A DNA stretch of 18,504 nt from the NCBI GenBank assembly GCA_937892925.1, contig CALBHX010000043.1, positions 1-18,504 of the forward strand, written 5' to 3'. Below, one piece after another: positions 15,362-18,504 of the stretch. How positions within the stretch are numbered: position 1 is the first letter of the stretch; every line of letters starts with the position of its first letter. The DNA comes from an uncultured Lentisphaeraceae bacterium. Its GTDB lineage: Bacteria > Verrucomicrobiota > Kiritimatiellia > RFP12 > DVOR01. The translations under genes and the position numbers were made by a program. The notes under the pieces were generated by a model. It saw only the letters and a program-made list of their open reading frames with translations, had not been told where the DNA came from and searched no databases.

Positions 15362-15519
15362 CTCAAATCCATTCGCTTTTGTCTCAAATTTATTTCACCT
15401 CTTCAAATGCTCAATGACTTCTCATTCTTGTCTCAATTTTTCAGACTTTAACCCGCTGGAACTGTGTAATAACGGGGCATTATTCCCGGTTACTCCCACG
15501 CTATTTCTCCCTTGTCTCA
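15362..15519 (-). repeat. Short motif TTGAGACAAG in several copies
   Basis: On the minus strand: TTTGAGACAA (15379-15388), TTGAGACAAGAATGAG (15421-15436) and TGAGACAAG (15511-15519), plus ATGGATTTGAG (15362-15372). The 16- and 11-base members match 8026-8041 and 7999-8009 in inverted orientation. Confidence 0.45.
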
Positions 15520-15543
15520 CGTCTTACACACACTTCAGATCTC

Positions 15544-15578
15544 AGCCGGGGCGGGTTTGCCCGCAACCCGCCCCGGCT
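15544..15578 (+). terminator. Strong Rho-independent terminator with no gene in front
   Basis: AGCCGGGGCGGGTT and its exact complement make a 14-base stem with a 7-base loop, followed by TTATCTTC, so termination would act on rightward transcripts. No plus-strand gene lies between 11497 and this point. CGGGGCGGGTT is repeated at 15591-15601 and could pair instead with 15565-15575. Confidence 0.75.
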
Positions 15579-15794
15579 TTATCTTCAACTCGGGGCGGGT
15601 TGAGGGAATCTCCGGCATGAGTTACGATTGCGAATGGTAGGATACGGTAGAGCAGGGGGAGGGATAGGTGTAAGGATTGCCTAGATGCGGCGTTGTGAAA
15701 TCATGCAAAAAATGGATACGATGCTGTTACGCGTTTCGTTTTGTCGATCGGCAACGTATTTTTGGAAATAGAAATAGCGTATTGCCGGTGTGAG

Positions 15795-15824
15795 TTGCAA
15801 CAGGAGCTTACACTATGGCATACT
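15795..15824 (+). promoter_or_regulatory. Candidate promoter of the arg operon
   Basis: TTGCAA (15795-15800), an 18-base spacer and CATACT (15819-15824), each matching 4 of 6 consensus bases, 31 bases before the argJ ATG. No clear arginine repressor box is visible. Confidence 0.35.
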
Positions 15825-15854
15825 TTACACGTTTATAGGTAGAAGGAGTTTAAA

Positions 15855-17078
15855 ATGGAACAGTGGACGTTCCTGAATGGCGGCATTACATCTGCAAAAG
15901 GTTTCCGCGCTGCGGGCGTTGAAGCGGGTGTGAAGTATGCAAACCGTCGGGATGTAGCCTTGATCGCGGCCGATGTTCCGTGCGTGGCAGCCGGCGTTTT
16001 TACAACGAATTTAGTTGCTGCGGCACCGGTTGTGGTGGATCGTGCAAAGCTGGCTGCGTGTGCGCAGGCTCAGGCGATTGCCGTCAACACGGGGTGTGCC
16101 AATGCCTGTACGGGAGAACAGGGGCTGATTGATGCACAAGCCGTGGCAAAAGCTGCTGCGCAGGCATTGGGGATTGATGCGTCCTTGGTTTTGGTTTCGA
16201 GCACCGGTGTGATTGGTGCATTGCTCCCAACGGAACGTGTGATTGCCGGAGTGGAGCGTGCCGTTCAGGCGTTGGCTTCCGGAGCCGAAGCAGATGAAGC
16301 GGCAAGTTGTGCGATTATGACCACCGATACACGCCCGAAACGTGCGGCGGTGCAGTGTGTGATTGACGGTAAAGTCGTTACGCTGGGCGGGATGTGCAAG
16401 GGCGCCGGTATGATTGAGCCCAAGATGGCGACCATGCTGGCTTATGTAACGACCGATGCGGCAGTGGAGCCGGCATGGCTTCAACAGGCGTTGAAGCAGG
16501 CGGCCGATGTTTCATTCAATCGTGTTGTGGTGGATGGTGATGAATCCACAAACGATACACTCGTGTGTTTGGCCAATGGGTTGGCTGGGAATCGCACACT
16601 TTCGGCTTCGCACCCGGAAGCCGCAGTCTTTTTGGAGGCTCTGAAAGCTGTCTGCACTGCGCTCGCCAAACAAATCGTTATGGATGGCGAAGGGGTCAGT
16701 AAGTTTGTTACCGTTCGGGTAACCGGGGCGCGGACACAGGAAGATGCCCATTTAGTGGCGCGGGCGATTGCGCGTTCACCGCTGGTGAAGACTTCCTGGT
16801 TCGGAAAAGATCCGAATTGGGGGCGTGTAATTTGTGCGGCGGGGTATTCCGGTGCCGAGGTGGATGAGCGGCGCGTACGGATTTTGTACGGCGGTATTTG
16901 CGCCTATGACTGCGGACACGTTGCGGCGGAAGAAACCTTGGCGGAGATGCAGCGTTTGATGCGTGAGCGTGCATTTGATGTAACGGTCGAGTTGGGTCTC
17001 GGCTCTGGGGAAGAGACGATTTATACCTGCGACTTTACGTTCGACTACGTAAAGATAAACGCGGAGTACACGACATGA
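15855..17078 (+). CDS. argJ: Bifunctional glutamate N-acetyltransferase / ornithine acetyltransferase ArgJ
   Basis: Transfers acetyl from acetylornithine to glutamate, releasing ornithine and renewing acetylglutamate. Many members also use acetyl-CoA. 407 residues, the family's usual length. KGAGMIEPKMATML (182-195) holds the self-cleavage point and nucleophile Thr193, so the precursor should split into alpha and beta chains at Ala192-Thr193. STGVIG (116-121) is the oxyanion-hole motif, and the end NAEYTT fits the conserved C-terminus. AGAAGGAG precedes the ATG. It opens the argJ-argB-argD cluster and overlaps argB by 4 bases. With the stand-alone acetylglutamate synthase-like gene at 11009, the cell appears to use the cyclic acetyl pathway. 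Confidence 0.96.
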   Translation: MEQWTFLNGGITSAKGFRAAGVEAGVKYANRRDVALIAADVPCVAAGVFTTNLVAAAPVVVDRAKLAACAQAQAIAVNTGCANACTGEQGLIDAQAVAKAAAQALGIDASLVLVSSTGVIGALLPTERVIAGVERAVQALASGAEADEAASCAIMTTDTRPKRAAVQCVIDGKVVTLGGMCKGAGMIEPKMATMLAYVTTDAAVEPAWLQQALKQAADVSFNRVVVDGDESTNDTLVCLANGLAGNRTLSASHPEAAVFLEALKAVCTALAKQIVMDGEGVSKFVTVRVTGARTQEDAHLVARAIARSPLVKTSWFGKDPNWGRVICAAGYSGAEVDERRVRILYGGICAYDCGHVAAEETLAEMQRLMRERAFDVTVELGLGSGEETIYTCDFTFDYVKINAEYTT

Positions 17079-17962
17079 TGCAGCAATTTATTGAAAAAGC
17101 CAACGTGTTAATCGAAGCAGTTCCGTATATTCAGGACTTTCGTGGAAGCCTTGTGGTGGTCAAGGTGGGCGGGAGTGTGATGGAATCGCCGGAAAATCTT
17201 CTGCGGTTGCTAAGCGATATTGCGTTTATGCGTACCGTTGGGATTAAGGTTGTGCTTGTGCATGGCGGCGGAAAGGCTATTAACCGCGCGATGGAGCGGG
17301 CTGGTATTCCGCCAAACTTTGTACGCGGCCTGCGGGTGACGGATGAGCGAACGGTGGAAGTGGTTGAACAGGTCATCAAGCATGAGGTGAACGCGAATAT
17401 TCTGAAGCTGTTGAATCAGAATTTCCACGTATTAGCGCGTCCGCTTCATGGGGATTGGATTTTAACTACTCGAAAGGTAACCGGGAAAGATCCGGAAACC
17501 GGGGCTGAGCTCGATTGGGGATTTGTTGGCGACCCTGTGGCTGTAAAGACCGATGCGATTGCGCAGATGGCGGATGCCGGAGTGATCCCGGTCATTACTC
17601 CGCTTGGAATTGGCGAAGAGGATGGTCAACTCTACAACGTCAATGCGGATGTGGCTGCAGTGGCGATTGCAAAGGCCATGCGTGTACGTAAACTTGTATT
17701 TATTTCCGATGTTCCGGGGCTCTTGCGGAACGTCGCGGATCCCGCCTCCCTCATCTCAACTTTACGTCTTGGCGATGTGCCTGGGCTAAAAGCGGAAGGC
17801 GTCATTGCCGGAGGCATGCTGCCGAAAATCGACAGTTGTGCCGAGGCGATTGAAGCAGGCGTGCAGCGCGTTCACCTGATTGACGGGCGAATGCCGCATT
17901 CACTGTTGCTCGAGATATTCACCAAACAAGGCGTAGGAACGGAGATTAAAGCCGATGAGTAA
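17075..17962 (+). CDS. argB: N-acetylglutamate kinase ArgB
   Basis: Phosphorylates N-acetylglutamate, the second step of arginine synthesis. 295 residues. The amino acid kinase fold shows VVVKVGGS (27-34, Lys30), the HGGG loop (63-66), the substrate-binding FVRGLRVTD (82-90), YNVNADVAAVAIA in the middle, and GGMLPKID near the end. An N-terminal helix ahead of the first strand (about 3-20, EKANVLIEAVPYI) is the feature of hexameric, arginine-inhibited acetylglutamate kinases, so feedback control by arginine is expected. It starts in the ATGA overlap with the argJ stop; a second ATG directly follows. The argD start lies inside its end. Confidence 0.96.
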   Translation: MMQQFIEKANVLIEAVPYIQDFRGSLVVVKVGGSVMESPENLLRLLSDIAFMRTVGIKVVLVHGGGKAINRAMERAGIPPNFVRGLRVTDERTVEVVEQVIKHEVNANILKLLNQNFHVLARPLHGDWILTTRKVTGKDPETGAELDWGFVGDPVAVKTDAIAQMADAGVIPVITPLGIGEEDGQLYNVNADVAAVAIAKAMRVRKLVFISDVPGLLRNVADPASLISTLRLGDVPGLKAEGVIAGGMLPKIDSCAEAIEAGVQRVHLIDGRMPHSLLLEIFTKQGVGTEIKADE

Positions 17963-18504
17963 GAAGACCGAAGCTGTTGCAGCGCGTTATCAGCAATACC
18001 TGATGCCCACCTATTCCCCGGCGGTGGCTCTCGTTTCGGGATCCGGAAGCAGAGTGGTAGACGTTGACAAGATGCAATATTACGATTTGACCGCCGGTAT
18101 TGCAACGCTGGCGTGCGGTCATTGCCATCCGGCCATTGTAAAGGCGATAGAAACGCAGGCTAAGGCACTCACCCATTCTTCCAATTTGTATTTTAATGTG
18201 CAGATGGCAAACCTGGCACAACGGTTGGCTGAGCTTTCCGGCGGGTATCGCTCATTTTTTGTGAACTCGGGCGCCGAGGCCAACGAGAACATGGTCAAGC
18301 TTGCGCGCCTTTGGGGGAGTGATAAAGGCGGCCGCTACGAGGTGATCACGTTTAATAAGGGATTTCATGGGCGAACCCTGGCCATGTGTGCCGCTACGGC
18401 TCAGGACAAGATTCAGAAGGGATTTGACCCGATGCCAGTTGGGTTCGCCTATGCTGAATACAACGATGTGGAGTCGGTGAATGCTGCGATTTCCGATAAG
18501 ACGG
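17955..18504 (+). CDS. argD: Acetylornithine aminotransferase ArgD, 3' end outside window
   Basis: A class III PLP-dependent aminotransferase that converts acetylglutamate semialdehyde to acetylornithine. 183 codons are visible from the ATG at 17955, which overlaps the argB end by 8 bases, with GGAG 10 bases ahead. Visible family features are the LTAGIATLACGHCHPAIV block (45-62), SGAEANE (105-111, PLP phosphate contact) and FHGRT (137-141). The PLP lysine lies beyond the edge. The family also includes ornithine and succinylornithine aminotransferases, but position right after argJ and argB makes ArgD by far the best call. Confidence 0.92.
   Translation, partial: MSKKTEAVAARYQQYLMPTYSPAVALVSGSGSRVVDVDKMQYYDLTAGIATLACGHCHPAIVKAIETQAKALTHSSNLYFNVQMANLAQRLAELSGGYRSFFVNSGAEANENMVKLARLWGSDKGGRYEVITFNKGFHGRTLAMCAATAQDKIQKGFDPMPVGFAYAEYNDVESVNAAISDKT

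Larger units (their letters stand above)
14919..15854. other. Long intergenic region between divergent malic enzyme and arg genes
   Basis: About 936 bases with no convincing gene. The left end must hold the promoter of the malic enzyme gene. The middle (15185-15347) has several stems. 15362-15519 has three copies of a TTGTCTCA-type motif. 15544-15578 is a strong rightward terminator, and 15795-15824 a promoter-like pair for argJ. ORFs of up to 139 codons cross the terminator and show no protein-like features. Confidence 0.6.

Noticed and set aside
15048..15387. Minus-strand ORFs of 92 and 104 codons upstream of the malic enzyme gene
   Set aside because: They overlap each other in different frames, have Ser/Pro/His-rich random composition and cover the stem-rich stretch.
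15201..15620. 139-codon plus-strand ORF before argJ
   Set aside because: It runs through the strong terminator hairpin, has no ribosome binding site worth naming, and its composition follows the hairpin repeats rather than a protein.
15544..15854. T-box or other known amino-acid leader upstream of argJ
   Set aside because: No T-box consensus, leader peptide with Arg codons or known riboswitch core is visible.
1..18504. CRISPR arrays, tRNA or rRNA genes, transposases and insertion-sequence ends
   Set aside because: Looked for on both strands; no regularly spaced repeats, T-loop GGTTCGA-type tRNA cores or transposase motifs were found.

Overview
The window reads as bacterial chromosome from a probably Gram-negative anaerobe or facultative organism. 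All the metabolic genes are ordinary bacterial families, stop-start overlaps are common, and Shine-Dalgarno sequences of the AGGAGG type precede many starts. The lineage cannot be fixed from sequence alone. The long divergent LigA, the short two-gene chromate-type transporter and the stand-alone GNAT acetylglutamate synthase would fit a PVC-group organism such as Kiritimatiellota or Lentisphaerota, but this is a weak inference.

Layout. (1) Positions 1-5334, minus strand: four tightly coupled genes, read from right to left. They are a tail-anchored protein-kinase-like protein that looks catalytically dead, NAD+-dependent DNA ligase LigA, a 61-residue two-helix membrane protein, and glutamine-dependent NAD+ synthetase NadE, which runs off the left edge. 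(2) 5335-5656: intergenic, with an inverted repeat and a good promoter facing right. (3) 5657-7570, minus strand: two unrecognised exported proteins, one with three copies of a cysteine module; this part is visibly more A+T-rich. (4) 7571-8436: a long non-coding stretch with small hairpins, a 14-codon ORF and a short repeat that recurs inverted at 15.4 kb. (5) 8437-11497, plus strand: SixA-type phosphatase, NSS-family Na+ symporter, KtrA/TrkA-type RCK protein and a short N-acetylglutamate synthase-like acetyltransferase. (6) 11511-13578, minus strand: a split ChrA pair and a ComF-type phosphoribosyltransferase. (7) 13629-14918, minus strand: a short malic enzyme followed by a clear terminator. 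(8) 14919-15854: a long intergenic region with hairpins and a strong rightward terminator that has no gene in front of it. (9) 15855-18504, plus strand: argJ, argB and argD (cut by the right edge), all overlapping.

How the genes work together. The arginine genes form a near-complete acetyl-recycling route. The GNAT at 11009 can supply the first acetylglutamate, ArgJ makes and recycles it, ArgB phosphorylates it and ArgD transaminates the semialdehyde; argC is not in the window. The left operon joins NAD+ synthesis (NadE) with an NAD+-consuming enzyme (LigA) and two membrane proteins of unknown role, and is the most unusual grouping here. The exported pair and the hairpin-rich intergenic regions are the parts least explained by known families.
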